Positions 25,331 through 39,220 of a DNA stretch of 64,000 bases are shown one piece after another. A program made the translations under genes and the position numbers. The stretch is from positions 2,418,001 to 2,482,000 of the forward strand of contig JAOVFP010000011.1 of the NCBI GenBank assembly GCA_025738555.1, given 5' to 3'. The DNA is from Cyathus striatus (lineage: Eukaryota; Basidiomycota; Agaricomycetes; Agaricales; Nidulariaceae). The notes under the pieces are model-generated. The model had not been told where the DNA came from. It made no database searches and worked only from the letters and a program-made list of their open reading frames with translations. Within the stretch, counting starts at the first letter, position 1; each line of letters starts with the position of its first letter.

Positions 25331-28300
25331 CCCTGCCCCACAGGACTTCATTCATAAGTGTAGGGTTTTATAATTTACATTGACATACAGAAAGAGATGA
25401 AATAAAAGTCTACTTAAACCTCAGCTGAAGAAACAGCAGGCATTCCATCCGAATCCAAGCCAACGTTTTTATCACCTGGGTCCCTGAAGACTATCTTTGA
25501 TATGGATACCAATATGACATTGTCTGAACCCCACAAGAAATTTCTGGTGTTCAGATTTGAAAGCATGCATAAATATAGTGGACATAATGGCCACTCAAAG
25601 ATTGTATATGTGATGTAGGATGGAAATATTATCATCTACAAATGTATTGCTTGTTAAAGTGGTTGAGACGAGAGTTCATAATGGCACACATATGAAAGAG
25701 AAGTCCAGTATAGCAAATAATGCTGTCCATGTGCCAGTATTGATAGTAAGCAGCAGAATTCGTTAGTACAATGCCTTAGTCCTAACATCAGTTAGATTTT
25801 GCTATGTTAATGTTGATGCCAAAGCTTACTTTGAAAGCTTTGGAGTGCCGCATTTGGTAAGATAATAAGTCATCATTATGGCAATAAACAAATTGACTGC
25901 AGCACTGCATGTGCACATGGAGATATTGAGAGACTGAAATTAAGATGTCAGTTTTACATGTCGTCTTCGATTTAGCAGTTACACGTTACATATGAGCTCC
26001 GTCTTCCTGCTGAGATTTTCAAATGTGAAATCTTTGTCACTAAAACATCACAATAAATATTGCATTCTTGGAAATAAAGAGCGACTTACATGATTACAAA
26101 AATCACTAAACACCATATACATCAGCATTGGGGGAAGATATGAAATTGGGGCATTCTTACGTATCGCCACAACTGAGGGACATGGCCATAATTTAGTCTA
26201 CAGTTTCATGACACATATATGCAACACATACATATTTGATATGAAGATAGGATTGCCTGCAAGATAGTTAAAAGCAGAAACATTGTATAAGATCTTGAGC
26301 TACTCACCAGCAGCACCGGAATAAGGAACTTCTTCCTGTTGTCTGCAGGAGAAGAGATTATTAGGCTTCCTCAAAGTATCTCTAAATGCTCACATATATA
26401 CATGCGATACAAGTAGAAGCACTGGACACAGCAGGCAACTGTTCCCTGTTAGATATTCTGGGTTGCACAGCTTCTTTGACAGCTGTCACTTGTCACCTGT
26501 CATATTTGACAGTTCTGTGATTGACAGATATGTGATTGACAGATTGACAGCTGTCAGTTACCTTAGTTACATGGACCTTGGTTGGGACTTTGGTAGACAG
26601 CCTCAGTATATATACACTTTGTAACTTGGTAGTAGTTAACAAGTTTCCTCCCCATCTTGTGTCTGTGTTAGTGTTTGTGTCTGAGTTATTTGCTCTCTTA
26701 TCACCCTCTTTGCTCCCTTATTACTCTCTATCCTCTCAACCACCCTCTTTATCCTTTGTTACTTCTGACATTCCCTTCATAATTTCTCAGTAAAGGTCAT
26801 CTGAAAGGTCTGGTATATGACTTATGGCTACATAGATATGATGCTTTCAGCACAATCGATGTTATGCCACATATATGTCACAAAAGTATGCATATGTACC
26901 AGCAGATCCCTAAATAATATTTGCATGAGATATAATACCATCCTCATGAATATTAGACTTGCGGTTTAACAGTCTGGAGGCCCGCAACTTTTCCCCACTC
27001 TGATATAAGGTTTTTCCACACTGTAATACTCTTAAGATCATTCGGAGTACAAATAAGTCAGAAAACTTACAAGGTTTAAGGATAAGAATCTCATTAGTTG
27101 TATCCACAGCCCTAATGGAATGGAATAGTTCAGTGATCACTTATATTACTATTAATGAAATGTTGAAAACACCAAATGAAAAAGACCTATTATGTTAAGT
27201 TAGTATTACTTTCTAAGTTTTGTAAACAGGGAAAACATACAAATGCTTTCAAGTATCTTGAATCCCAAGGAAAGCTGAGAACAACAAGTACTATTCTAGC
27301 TGCCATTAAAGAAGTGGTTGTATTGCACTTACTGCGTGAAATAATAAAACCTGTTGCCTTTATCAGCATTTGTTTTATCAATAAAGTTGGATGTTTCTTA
27401 CATTTGCAAGCAAGATACTCCCCAGACAGTACAGGATAAGAAACAACTGATTAACATAGCATCAAACATGTTGGAAAGATTTTTGGTAATTGGATTTTCT
27501 GTAGGTATTGTGGAGGCTATTGCAGATGGAGATGGAATGGATATGGGGATACCAAACATTTATGCATGCTTAAGTGTTTACTATGTACCCCGTTGCTGTC
27601 CGTACAATATTATAAGATTAAAGCTCTGCAAAAGAACTGCTAGTGCCATGCCATTCTATGCTGGTATACTTAGATGCTTCAAAACTATGAATGTTGATGA
27701 ATGATACAGGCAGCATGATATATCATACATCATTAGTCACTTGATCATCAACTCTTATAGGAGTATACTATTAATTCTTAGCTCTGACAAGGTGAGCAAT
27801 ATTAGTGGACACTGGTAATTCCCACTACCTATTAAGGTAGTGGGTTATGGGGATGTTTGGATTTCCTAATAAGACAATTTGTGGATCGCGTTCACAATCT
27901 CAGTTTTTAGCCTGCTGATTGGCTAACAGCTTTTGAGTGGCACTTTGTGACCACTGTAAGGCTGACATGCTGATGATTTGATTTTGCCAACAGCTGTCAT
28001 TCCTCATCGATGTTGATTCATAATGATAACCATCTGGTTAGTTCTTTTCCTATTGTTTCTATACTTCATTCTGATTTGTGTTTTACCACTACCATAGTCA
28101 CTGCCCCCACCTTTGTCACCACTAGCAAGGTCTGGGTTAGGATTAAAGATGCCTATGAAGGATTCTGATGCAACAACGCACTTCACCCTTGAAGGCTTGG
28201 TGAACTGTGGCTTCAGGCACCCATTCTCTTTACACTGGATGATACAGATGATCAGAGTCCAACACTAGATTTCATGAGCCAATTCCACTTCTGGAAACTA
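25331..28300. other. CpG-poor stretch without a supported gene
   Basis: Open frames such as 27176-27439 and 27354-27704 (plus) are AT-rich and unrecognised. 26470-26560 has clustered ttgacag / ctgtcaa words that can pair. A 24-bp palindrome (cccactaccta...aggtagtggg) is at 27823-27847, like that at 5737-5761. Nothing else was recognised. Confidence 0.4.
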
Positions 28301-28306
28301 CTTTGA

Positions 28307-29953
28307 TAAGCCCAAATGGATATCTGTAGTAAGTTCACTCTTGGTACACTTGAATACTCTCCCATTCATCATGACTCACTCAATACACTTTCATCCTATT
28401 CTCTTCCACACCCCCAAATGAACAAGGAGCATCATTTTGCATGCAGCTTTCTGTTGGGTGGTAATGTGCTCCCTGTACAATTATTGAACACATTTATGAT
28501 GTAAGATATGGGTATGAAGCTATAGCCTCGATCTATGGATTTCTGTTATCAAGCGCTAGAATTGAAGATAGATTGATGATAATTATTGATATATTATTGA
28601 TAGATGGGTACATAGATAGATATGAATGGATAGCCTCAGCAGCGAGGTAAGGCAACTAGTGATGTGAATTAGCGATTGGATGATTATCTTGCATTTTGTC
28701 CACAATTGTGAGCATTTGGCACAATTTGTGTTTGAACATTTGCATTGCCTTCATTACCAAAGTAAGGTAGAGAGCATGAGAATCCAGCACCCTTATGTAA
28801 TCAGCTTAGTAAGCGCCAAGAGGTGCAAAATTCTGGGTTTGGGAAAGAAAAAATAAATTATATACTACTATTTTGACTTTTAGTTTACCCTACATCAACT
28901 TAAATGTGCTCTAAAGTGTGATTCTAAGATGATTAAGCAAAGAACACCTCAATATGTCACCAATATCTAAGTCTAAGCTGCTCTCGCTGTCACAAAATGT
29001 GACATAGCGTGACATTATATCATGTGTAAACATGTTACATAATCCAAAACATGTTATGTAAGGTGCAAAATGTTCAAGGTCAAAAAATTAAAATGCCTTC
29101 CAAACATTTGCAAATGCATTAATATGGTATTTTAACATATTTACTACTCAGAAACATGTTTCTTAAATTTCTCTGGGTATAGTCCAAATTTCGAAAAAAT
29201 AATTCCAACATTCTGATCTAAATACCAAAAGCTATCATTTGTTGGAGTTAGATTTTCGGAAAAATGATGTGTGAGGAAGGAATTTCCAATGTTATTGTGA
29301 CGAGAATGTTGATTATGTAAGGGTGCTGGAACCTCATGCTCTCTACCTTAGAGCTTATTTTATTTTTGCATGCAATCTATTTAATGAGAATGCTCATTGA
29401 TATCCTATTTATGTATGGCATAATAGAAGTCAGAGAGAACTTATTAGTCTGTTGTGCTGTACACCTATTTATATAGCTTGTGCAAGATACAAGGTGATAA
29501 TCTCCAAACCCCACTTTCAAGTCTCAAGAGATATACACGAATTCAACACGGAAGACAGTTACTTGGGCATACCTTTTGCCACTATAATTGAAAGTGTTGA
29601 TATAGCCATGAAAGCAAATTGCATCTGTAGTACATCATTATATAGTATACCCGGCTGCAACTATAACTTCCCTTGTATATGACATATTCTACTGCTTTCC
29701 TGATGAGGTGTTACTATTCCATGCAGTACATAAGTAAATTTTGACAATTCTTAGGTGCAGTACATATGGAGGTGAGATGAACATCTCATTAATTTTAAAC
29801 AATTTCACATTATTATTACTAGTGGAAGAAATTGGTCAATTCCCAAGATCCTCTATATCATTGCACAGTATTATTGTCCATTATCTTTATTGTAGGTCAC
29901 ATATCTTGAATGATTAATCACTCATGATCTGAATTTTACAGGCTAGACACAGT
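28307..29953 (+). pseudogene. Third DUF6533-like copy: start codon lost, truncated, split by a MITE
   Basis: 28307-28762 and 29351-29953 are co-linear with 15465-16584 of copy 2. The start codon context ttcaacATGggagac of copy 2 is ttcaacACGgaagac here (~29540). The VQYIW exon is damaged (gtacataTggaggtgag), and similarity stops at 29953 right after the short exon before ...cagta, with unrelated sequence following. The upstream half is interrupted by the MITE at 28765-29348. Differences from copy 2 are dominated by CG to TG/CA, for example attcgtcacgactc against attcatcatgactc. This copy cannot make the protein. Confidence 0.85.
28765..29348. mobile_element. 584-bp MITE with long terminal inverted repeats and TA duplication
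   Basis: The left end is AGGTAGAGAGCATGAG, then a 3-nt spacer and CCAGCACCCTTATGTAATC. The right end is the exact inverse order (gattatgtaagggtgctgg, spacer, ctcatgctctctacct). TA at 28763-28764 and 29349-29350 flanks it. Copy 2 of the DUF6533 segment has the uninterrupted site (ccaaagTAgagctt at ~15955), which proves insertion. The TA target points to a Tc1/mariner-like mobiliser. No open frame of note inside. Confidence 0.93.
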
Positions 29954-29983
29954 ATGGGCCTACAGGAAATCCAGTTGAGTGTC

Positions 29984-30350
29984 ACTCAAATGTCACTCAA
30001 TTTTTGCTTGCTTAAATATCTTGCTTAATTTCAGTAGCCAAATTACATGATTTATGTACTTGTTTGCTATTCTAGTCAATAAATTGTTATCTTACTATTA
30101 TGTACCTAATAAACAATATATTAAACTGAAAAAATAGAGTAAAAAGCGCAATAAATGAGCTAGTAATGGTATAATATTTTTCTCACTGTTACATATGTCA
30201 CTCAATTGTCACTTGAATGCTACTCAAATTTTCACTTGAGTAAAATTGTTGTCACTTGAATAAAATGTCACTCAAATACTACTCAAATGCAACTCGAACA
30301 CTATTCAAATGCAACTTGAATGTTACTTGAATTTTCACTTGAATGTAGAA
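29984..30350. repeat. Degenerate tcactcaaatg / cacttgaatg minisatellite
   Basis: The words tcactcaa, cacttgaa and actcaaatg recur every 10-12 bp, densest at 30190-30350. Unrelated to neighbouring genes. Confidence 0.6.
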
Positions 30351-31267
30351 GAGGTGGTAAATCTGTTGGATGTACCTAAACAAAGACAAAATAAATGAGT
30401 TGATTGAGACCTCCATCTGATCTAGGGATTTCTAAGGTGAAGGAAAATTGATTAGATTTCTGTAGAGTAACTACAGGTGTTTAAATACTAGAAAACTAAT
30501 AAATCTAAAATAAGTAAGAGCAATTATATCAGATGGAGGATGTAAAAGGAAAAGTGTGAAACATTAGAAATAAATAGGAAACTCAGTGAGATAGTCCAAT
30601 GTGTTGAGGTTTGCAAGGAGACAAGTTTTCCAAACATCAGGGTCTGGTGTCAGTGCCAATGTCAGCTATTTTGAGAGTTTGATGTGTCACAGGAGTTGGG
30701 TACAGTGTTGGAATGGTGTTACATCCATGTCCGGAATCTGCTATTCTGCACTATCCTGACATTCCCACACTTCCTGCACTTATGTGTTGGCCGCATTTCT
30801 GACCAATTGTCAGATATGTTGTCATGATTTATCAATTACTTACTTATGCTCATCCACTATGTCATTATTTCAATTTACTCCTCTATTACTACTCCTATCC
30901 ATTTCACTATATTGCATACAGCCTTTCCTTCCATTCTTCAGCCACTACTCCTCTATGGTGGCTGACTCCATGTTTACCTATCCCTAGTTATACCCTTATA
31001 CTTCACTCAAAGTAAACTACTCCACTAGTTACTTAGTATTTAAGACTTCATTTTTGTACAGTAAACTTCAGTTTTCATATCAACTATGATTACAAATATA
31101 CCACTATACTCTGTCCTCTTGTCTCTAAGATTTCATCCTTAGTTCTGGGTCCCTATTCTGACCTTCCTCTGTTCTGACTTTTCTGTGTTTCACACTTGAC
31201 CTTGTTCCTACCTCAAACTTGAAATACAAACCACTGAGAATCACAAGGGGCACAGCATACAAGCTGA
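30351..31267. other. Intergenic, nothing supported
   Basis: CpG-poor sequence between the minisatellite and the GMC pseudogene. It contains only short frames (30784-31015 plus) without motifs. Confidence 0.35.
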
Positions 31268-33861
31268 AGCCAATCCTCACCATCAGCTCCCCCTCTCAAA
31301 CCAGAAAAAAAAGGAGATGAACAACATGATCCTGCAAAAACCCTCCAATGCCACCAAGCTCTTCCACAACACCCACTCCTGCACTCTCCAACACATCTTT
31401 TGGCCCAACCCCACTTAACAGTAATATCCTGAAGCCAAAATCACCTTGCATCCTACATTAACTATCTTCCTCTCCCCCTCCCTCCCCTGAGAAAATTCAA
31501 CACCAGTAGCTACCACCTCCCCACTGGAAGAACAAGAATCGGATAAAATGATATGTGTAACATGTGCATTTGTCATTATGTGTAAATTGTTCCTTGGAGG
31601 TAACAAGTCAATATACAAATGAGAAGAAGAGCGAGTTCAATTTGATGGGTTTATAGAAGAGGGGGATATGTATCCCCCAAAGCCATTCCCCCATTAGGGG
31701 AAGTGAGAGGTGGGATGTGGAGGGCACTGAAGAGGGTGGATGTCCAGCTCCCTGTTATTGATATTTGACTTTTGGAGTGATGGGCTGGTGAGGAATGTGA
31801 TATATCATAAGCCAAAGGCATTGTGGATAATAAATCAAAGGTGTTTTTATTGATTAGTTTACTATATGAAAAATGAAAGAGAAGAAAAAAACTTACATGG
31901 CAGGATAGCTAACACTCATCAGCCCTCCATTTCCATAATTCCCTGTGTCATACTAGATATTGCCTACCCTCTGAGGCTGAGCAAGGGGAGGAACAAATGT
32001 CTCTGATTTGCACATTGTGGTGTGCATGGATTGCCAGTTGTATGTTGATGCAGGTACGCCTTGGGTGAGGGTTAGATAAGAGGGGAGAGAGAAGGAAGGA
32101 GGGGATGACAAGAAAAAAGGCAATAGGATTATAAGAGAGGCTTAAAAGAGAATGGAGAAAGATGACTTGTAAAGAGCCATATCAAATGCAAATTTGAATA
32201 TATAATACTCAAAAGATGTATAGATGAGGGAATCAAGAATGAACATGAAGAGAATGGAGAGGAATTTAAAAATGGGAAGAGAATGTAAGGTAGAACTAGT
32301 GTTTGAATGTGAATAGGAAATTTGAAAATGTGGAGAGTGATGAGTGGTATGTAGGCAGGTAGGGGTGCAAGAGAACAGAGTAGTAGGGGGACATAAATGT
32401 AATGATGGGGAAATGATGAAAGAGAAGAAACAGAAAAGGGAAGAGAGAAGGTATGAAACAACAAGAAATGAAACAGTGAAAGGAGAAAGAAGGAAAAGGG
32501 TGAAAGCAGAAGGAAGGAAACAGTGAAAACAGAAAGAAAGAATGAAAGAAAAAGTGGAAGGGGAAGAAGACATACCAGACTCATCATTGTCCATACCACC
32601 TAACAACTCAGCCCACTGTAAGGCCTGCCAGTGGCCTACATATGAAATCATCTATAATACATAGCCCATGTCAGAGTCTTAACAACAATACAATTAAAAT
32701 ATGCACCAGACCATTATGCACAAATGCTGAACAAGACAGATTGAAGATGGAGAATGACATAGCCAAAAGAATACAAAGATATTCCACAAAAGTTGACACA
32801 TTCCAAAACTAACAAGTCATGTGCTGAACCAACCAACACCCTCAGAACCAAACAACCCCAAAAGCAAACATCTTGATTTGGTTTGGACAACACTCAGCAC
32901 ACATTGCCACACACATCTCCTCAAAGCTATGTCTTTCTTTACTATAGTTTACTACTTAAATTTTATATGACTCACTTAGATATTTACATATATAAACCCC
33001 TCTGTAGCTAGCTACCTCTCCTCAGTGAAATACATCCCATCATATCTATCTCTACCCTCACCTAGTCATGTTAAGGGTCAGTGGCTCTAGGATTGAGCAG
33101 CCCTTAATCAGTTCTTCCACTCAAGCCTTCATATTCACTCTGGTCAATCCTATCTCATGCACAATTGTAGCTTAACTCAAGCCTTCAAAAGCTACAAGCA
33201 CTCTACCATTTGTTTCCATCAAATCTCAACCTCAAATTGACAAAGCACAATGGTTGACGGATGCAACCATGCTTGCAAATAAACTCAAGTCTACACATTG
33301 ACAACTGCACTTACCCTTACACCATGCATCGATCTCAACAGACAAAGGTCGAACAAGATGCATCACATTTATTGCTGTTGATCCTCCAAGTACCTATTAC
33401 ATCCCATCAGTTTACTACCTTCAAAAACACGAGAATCGAAAGACACACCTTGCCTCTAGGCCATCCAATAACTCTCCCACTCAAATTAGCCTGAGGAACA
33501 GTCTGATGTGCCCAATCGTATTGTGTACCTATGATACTAGTGAAATATGCCCTGGAGGGGGTGTCTATGCCCATCTTATCAGCATAACTCAAATCATTCA
33601 AAGAAGGTACACACCAATTTGCACACAATCCTCAGGATCACCCCCTGATGCACCAGCTTCTAATATCAGGATGCTGACACTTGAGTCTTCTGAGAGGTGG
33701 GAGGCCGGGACAAGTCCTGCGAGCCCGCCACCGGGTATTATGTAGTTGTAGGTGAGTTGAAGATTGGATGGGGAGATTATGTTTTGTTGGGAGAGGGAGG
33801 GGGAGACAAGGGGAATAAAAGTTGTGCCTGTGAGAAGGAGGAGGAGTGCAAGTAAGGGCAT
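31268..33861 (-). pseudogene. GMC oxidoreductase copy 2, decayed and truncated
   Basis: Co-linear with exons 1 to about 6 of the intact gene at 18333-21410: N-terminal exon (33861, [33 protein letters not shown]...ILEAG), the GTQYDWAHQTVPQ exon, the exon with GSMDNDESG, the long pyrimidine-rich intron, and the NLHIMTNAHVTHIILSD exon. A deletion removes the GPVGSPR stretch (VILASG then YYC). The GSG-FAD motif exon is split by a solo LTR at 32617-33321. The C-terminal third with the catalytic His is absent. Differences from the intact gene are strongly biased to CG to TG/CA. Confidence 0.88.
32617..33321. repeat. Solo LTR (705 bp) inside GMC pseudogene copy 2
   Basis: Starts TGTAAGG and ends CCTTACA. 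It is flanked by ccac (32613-32616) and ccat (33322-33325); the second base change sits at a former CpG (ccaCG in the intact gene). The intact GMC gene has uninterrupted sequence here (cagcccacgcatccatctc, ~20868). A related 759-bp copy lies at 52023-52781. Confidence 0.85.
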
Positions 33862-33899
33862 TGTAGAGAGTGTGGAGATCATTAAAGGAGGGAAGGGAA

Positions 33900-34600
33900 C
33901 GAAAAGAAAAGCCCAACTCACCTAATATCTACCCCCCAAAAGCCACCCATCCAAGACAATCCATTTCCTCATCTGACAATGCCATGCCAGGTCAAACCAC
34001 AAAGACAATGTATAATGAGGTAGGTAAGAAAACATCCAGGCAGATAAAGGGGCCTGTCATCATCAACTTGATCAAAGATTCAAAGAACCTAAAATGCTAT
34101 CTATCTCTGACTCGGGTGTGTTCAGAATTTGTGAGGCATGTGAGAGGTGGGCTTCTATCATGGTTCGTCATCTTTGATGTGCTTGAGCACAACTCTGTTT
34201 TGAAGTGAAAAGGTAGAGGTGACACCAGCTAAGCTTGGCATTGCCTTGAGGTGTGCTTCGGTTGGCTTGCAAAACCCAGTAGGTGGGTGGGTGATGTCAT
34301 ACTGAAACAATTTGCTTGGAGTAAAGAGATGGCAGGTTGAGCAAGCATCAAGTATTGAATGCCTCTCCAGAGCCGGAGGCAATTTGAACTGGCAAGGACC
34401 ATAGGATGGTGTAGGTACATAGTTTGATCTCCGACGGACTTGAAACCCAACAGGTGCAAATAACCCACCATCTGGACCTCCATCTAACTGGACTGTATAG
34501 TTTAAAATTGAGCATGTAGTATGATATACACTCAATGACACAGACTCAACTAACAGATTGTGCGCTCGGCAGAGCAAAACATCATGGCACTTCATAGTAT
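33900..34600. repeat. Dispersed repeat tract, related to 21.6-22.1 and 48.9-49.7 kb
   Basis: 33925-34080 matches the GMC 5' flank at 21580-21740. 34140-34500 (tgcttgagcacaactctgttttgaag ... gacttgaaacccaacaggtgcaaataacccaccatctgg) matches 49385-49700 and partly 48985-49035. The words ctccgatggg / gaaatccaacaggt recur. No protein is supported; the frames on the minus strand are short. Confidence 0.6.
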
Positions 34601-35429
34601 TATCACCCTTTAATTAAAATCTCTACCCTTGCACTTTCTTATATCATCACACATTTGTACATTCCATCTGAAACAACTTTGTACTTTGGCTCCTTTAAAT
34701 TTGAATTATAACTATCTTCATTTCACTATTTAAATGAATATCTAGGTATCTTGCAGTACAATGAAGTTTATACCTTTGTATTATTGTCTAAGCATTCCAC
34801 ACATGCCTTGAGAGCTTCACTCATGCAAATTTCACCTTAGCACTTAATTGGAGTTTTACTACAGTAATAAATATCACTGAGTCATCAACTTTTCCTTTGT
34901 AAATGTTGCTAAATACTCTATTCTATCACATAGAACCTTAACACTGAATGGACATGTCAGCAGCTCGCATTTAGCTACGTAACACCTTTCAAATACAATT
35001 GTTCCCTTCAACTGAGATAAATTTTGAGAGAAACATGGTACTAACTGTGTATTACTGTAAACAGAGAGACTATAGACAATAAGTAACTTCCTTAAAGCAA
35101 TTCCCAATGGTGGTGTGAATTGGACTTGGATAAACAAGAAATTATAATCTCAGAGGACTAATAGAAATATTAAAACTCACAAGATGATGTCAGAAATAAT
35201 TTAAGTCAGAAATAAAATTAAAAGAAGTAGGTTTTAAAATCTAATACTTCATCGCCTCAACTTGGCTTGAGGTGAACAAGACAATATGAATTAGTTGAGC
35301 ATAATAAGTGGATTATTTACTGTACAAACAAATACCTTTATGTAGGGCTCTTACCCAATCCAAAAATGACCCATTCTTCCTTTCCTCCAAATCATTTCTT
35401 ACTGTTCTGGATCTCTCATGCCCTCTCCC
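34601..35429. other. Intergenic, nothing supported
   Basis: AT-rich, CpG-poor sequence leading up to the hAT insertion. It ends with the first copy of the 8-bp target duplication (cctctccc, 35422-35429). Confidence 0.4.
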
Positions 35430-37314
35430 TAGTGTTGTAAATGGCCCAGCTCAGGACTGTTGAGCTGTTGAGCCAAGCCAAACTGTTAGTATGGCTCATG
35501 GCTCTTAGCTGCAGCCGGCCACTACTTTAATGGGAATCACCAATCCAGCATGTCACACAAGTGTGACAGTGACACATGCTTGTTTTGCATTGTCTCAGTG
35601 TAATATCTTTTGCTACAGACACTCAATTGCTTTAAAATAACTTGCATAATATGTTATTTAGTAGTATATTTAATCTTGTGTAATTATATTTTTAGTAGTC
35701 TAATACATAGATTTAAAATTGCATAATAGTCCAGCCTCTCTGCCAAAATAAGCATCAAATCAGTAATATTGTGCCCAGTCTTCATATTTTCACTTCATCT
35801 GCTAATCGTAATAACAAAAGTTATATATTTTAACATATGGAACAAAACTGTTGAGCCAGAATTTTAAGAAACCTTCTTTAACCAGTCAATAATGCAAGGT
35901 AACACACAAGATCTCCAGGTAAAATTCAAAAATAAAAATTCGGGCTCAACAGTTCTATTCTAATACTTAATCTGAGTACTTTTTATCATAAAAGCTAGCT
36001 GTGAAAGTGAGATTCTGATGAGTGGCCATAGATACAAGTTTTGCCCTGCTAAATGGCATGAGAAACTAGTATAATATACACTCAAATTGTACTATGTAGA
36101 ATTATATTAGCTATTCAAATGTCACAATGATTATCATTCCATGCTGCCTCCACATATGCTTTTAGATAATTTACTATACCTTTTATGTATTCTACAGACA
36201 ATGTGCTCCGCTTTCTATGTATTTAAGTAGTATACTATGTACTGTATTTACTTATCCATTTGCCTCATGCTTCCTCCCCTTGCATGCTTTGAGGTCAAAT
36301 GTAATGTCATTGTTGTCGATGTGTCATTTATTTCAACATACTATAGACTGTCATTAGACAGCTATTCTCTTTTTAATAATTATTCTGACTCAATACTGTT
36401 ATTAATATATTGTAGCTGAGCATTTTATATCACTATTACTAATAAAAATAATAAGTTTCCATGAAGCAATTGATGTTGCAATTTCACTGTATCAAAGAGC
36501 ATGGGAAATTAACATGGTACACTTGGAAATACCACATATACACCACTTAAACACTACCTCCAAGTGATAACTTGGCGGAAATTCATAAAATAAGCTTTAT
36601 TATACTACATTTGAACTACTGTTTATGATTATAAAAATAATTTAACCAGATATAGTAAAGTATCTCTTTAGTTCTTCAATTCAGCAATATTTTAGCCATA
36701 TAATCACTAGATCATCACAGAGCATATCATAAATTCATTTTATAGCAGTGTTAAGAACATAAGATTATAAAAACATGTTATATATGTAAAAATATATCAT
36801 ATGATATGTATATCCCAATGCTTAGGCTCTTCTAAATGACAACTTTCAGCCTGTGACAAAGTTGTGACAAGAAAGGAATATGTATTTAAGCATTTATATT
36901 TATAATTTAGGTATAGTACATATATTGAAAGACTTATAATAGATGAAATATCATTATTACACAGAAAGAATAAAGAGGGACACTCAGAATTTCACTTCAC
37001 TGCATCAGTTTTATCCTGGGACATGATTTTGGTCACTTTTGGTCACACTGTGTGACATCATGCTAAACACCATATAGGGATTGGTGACCCCCATACTTAA
37101 CAGCTCAAATGTTCTCTCACAGTCACGTTCACCCTCAGTGTGTCATGTCAATGTCCATGCTCAGAACAATGCTGAAGCACCATTGCACTGTGCTTTCTTC
37201 TTCAAGTCCACTCCCCCTCCTCTCTCATTCTACTTCAGTCTTGTCTTCTGCTCAAAATTGTTCAATCCTCACCAAGATTTTACAAGAATGCCAACAGGAC
37301 CCCTGAGCCCCTTC

Positions 37315-37958
37315 TAGTGTTGCCACTGCTCAGCTCCACTCAGCTACCACTCACTCAGGGCAGCTTTTATTACCTGTCAGCCCATGAGCTGAGTGGAGTC
37401 AATCCAGGCATGGCTCACTTTTCACAACTCAGCTCATTGAGTCAGCTAAGCAGGTGCTCAGGCACCTCAGGTATGAGTAAAAATTATAGTAACATATTTT
37501 TGATATCATTCTAGCTTTTATAATTGGTGTTATGTCAAGCTATGTGACAAGAAGTAGCTTGGATCAATCACAAGTTTGTAATGAACACTTTACAGCAGAA
37601 TTTTGCCTCTGAACCAGAAAAATTATATTACTCCTTCAATTTATATCAGAAAGCTATAAAACATGAGAATAAGTATACATCATATACATTGTATATATCA
37701 AATATATAAGGAATTAAAAACCTATACAATATATTATAGCAAGTTCAAATTTTGGCATCTAACCAGCTAGTCATAAATTATAGTATCTTCTTATGAATGC
37801 TGAAGTGGCCACTTAGCTGACTCAAAGTTGCCACTTACTGCTCATAATATTGAGCTGAGCGACCAAAAGCAGAGAGCTGATGCAACTGGCTCAGCTCACT
37901 GAGCTGACAGCTCCACTTGGCAGCTTGACAGCTCGGAGCTTCACTAGCAGCAACACTA
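37315..37958. mobile_element. Nested 644-bp hAT-type MITE
   Basis: Starts TAGTGTTGCCACTGCTCAGC and ends AGCAGCAACACTA. It is flanked by gccccttc (37307-37314) and gctccttc (37959-37966), an 8-bp duplication with one change. The interior is rich in agctcac/gctgag inverted words. Its ends resemble those of the surrounding hAT, so it could be mobilised by that or a related transposase. Confidence 0.85.
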
Positions 37959-39220
37959 GCTCCTTCCTGGTGTTATGACTTGCAATTGAGCAGGATTTCT
38001 GAGCAGGAATGGGTTATCTTTGGTCAAGGCTGGGGTACATTTCATTCATTGAGGCTTGGATTACTCTTGGTATTTTCTTTTTTTCACTATACATTGATGT
38101 TTCTGCTTTTGTTTCTTTTTACTGGCTCTGCTGCTTAGGAATACATGTGCACATGCCTGAATGTACTACTTTAGTCATTATATGGAACAAATATCTCCAT
38201 TCTCCATCATTTACTCTTGGGGTTTTCAAGTGTTATCATATAGCTCAGTCAAATGTATTTATCATCATGTTGAAGTTCTCCAGCACAAAGGTCTTAGCTT
38301 GGTCCTACAATATGTGCTCATGTTGTAGTTCTGTCTTGTCATCCCCTTCATATATAGTGATGTACATGCTATTGCATTCAATTGCTTCAAATACAGTGAG
38401 CTCATCCCTGGATAATTATAAAGGCTGTTTCTCAGAAGAACTTGGACTCATTGCATGCTTCAAGATCATGGGCACAAACATGTGGATAGGGGTTAAGGGC
38501 AATATCCCATTCCTGCATATGATTCTCCTCTGGGGGCAGCTACACAATTCACTGGAGAGCTTCTAGAGCTGGTATGCACTTCAAGATGTTGGTGATCACT
38601 GATGAATGTGGTGAATATAACAGTGAGATAAGGGTTGAGGGTTGACAAGTATGAATTAAAGAACTGGGATGCAATAGTATGTATATTTCTTCTACTTCTT
38701 GTCATTGAATGTTATTCAGTTATCTTTCTTCTAAAAGGTGTCCCACATGGCTATGTGCAATGGAAATGAAAGGCATGTTGAATACTGCTTTTAGATGCAC
38801 ATGTGTGAACAGTGATTTAGTGAACTATGTATATATAGTAGGCAGAATGTACTCTGCATTTTTTGAATAACACAACTTCCCTTTGTGTTATTCAATGGCT
38901 AAAGCAACTCATTGCAGTCAAAGAGCTGACAAGGAGATTAGGGGTCCAAATGATACTCTTACAACAGTCTTTGACAGCCAGACCACTGGTATATATCTTT
39001 GTTGTGTTATTATTGACATGACTCAAATATCTATTACATGCTCCAGAAGCTCCAGCACAGGAAAAATCGAAATGGGGTAGGAAAAAGATGCTGTTCACAT
39101 TGTAAATTTTGTAAGTTATATAGCTAGTTAAATTTTACTTAACAGTCTTCTAACATACTGTAATTTTAATGTATATAGGATACTGCCAGTGTTGCCAAGG
39201 AGTGTGAACATCACTCACCT

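Noticed and set aside
32129..32651. Two overlapping 156-169 residue minus-strand frames rich in Ser/Leu/Phe
   Set aside because: They lie in the pyrimidine-rich intron of the GMC pseudogene; the intact copy's counterpart is spliced out.
38009..38566. 185-residue open frame inside the hAT element
   Set aside because: AT-rich, CpG-poor sequence without a motif; it could be an accessory gene relic but I see no evidence for that.
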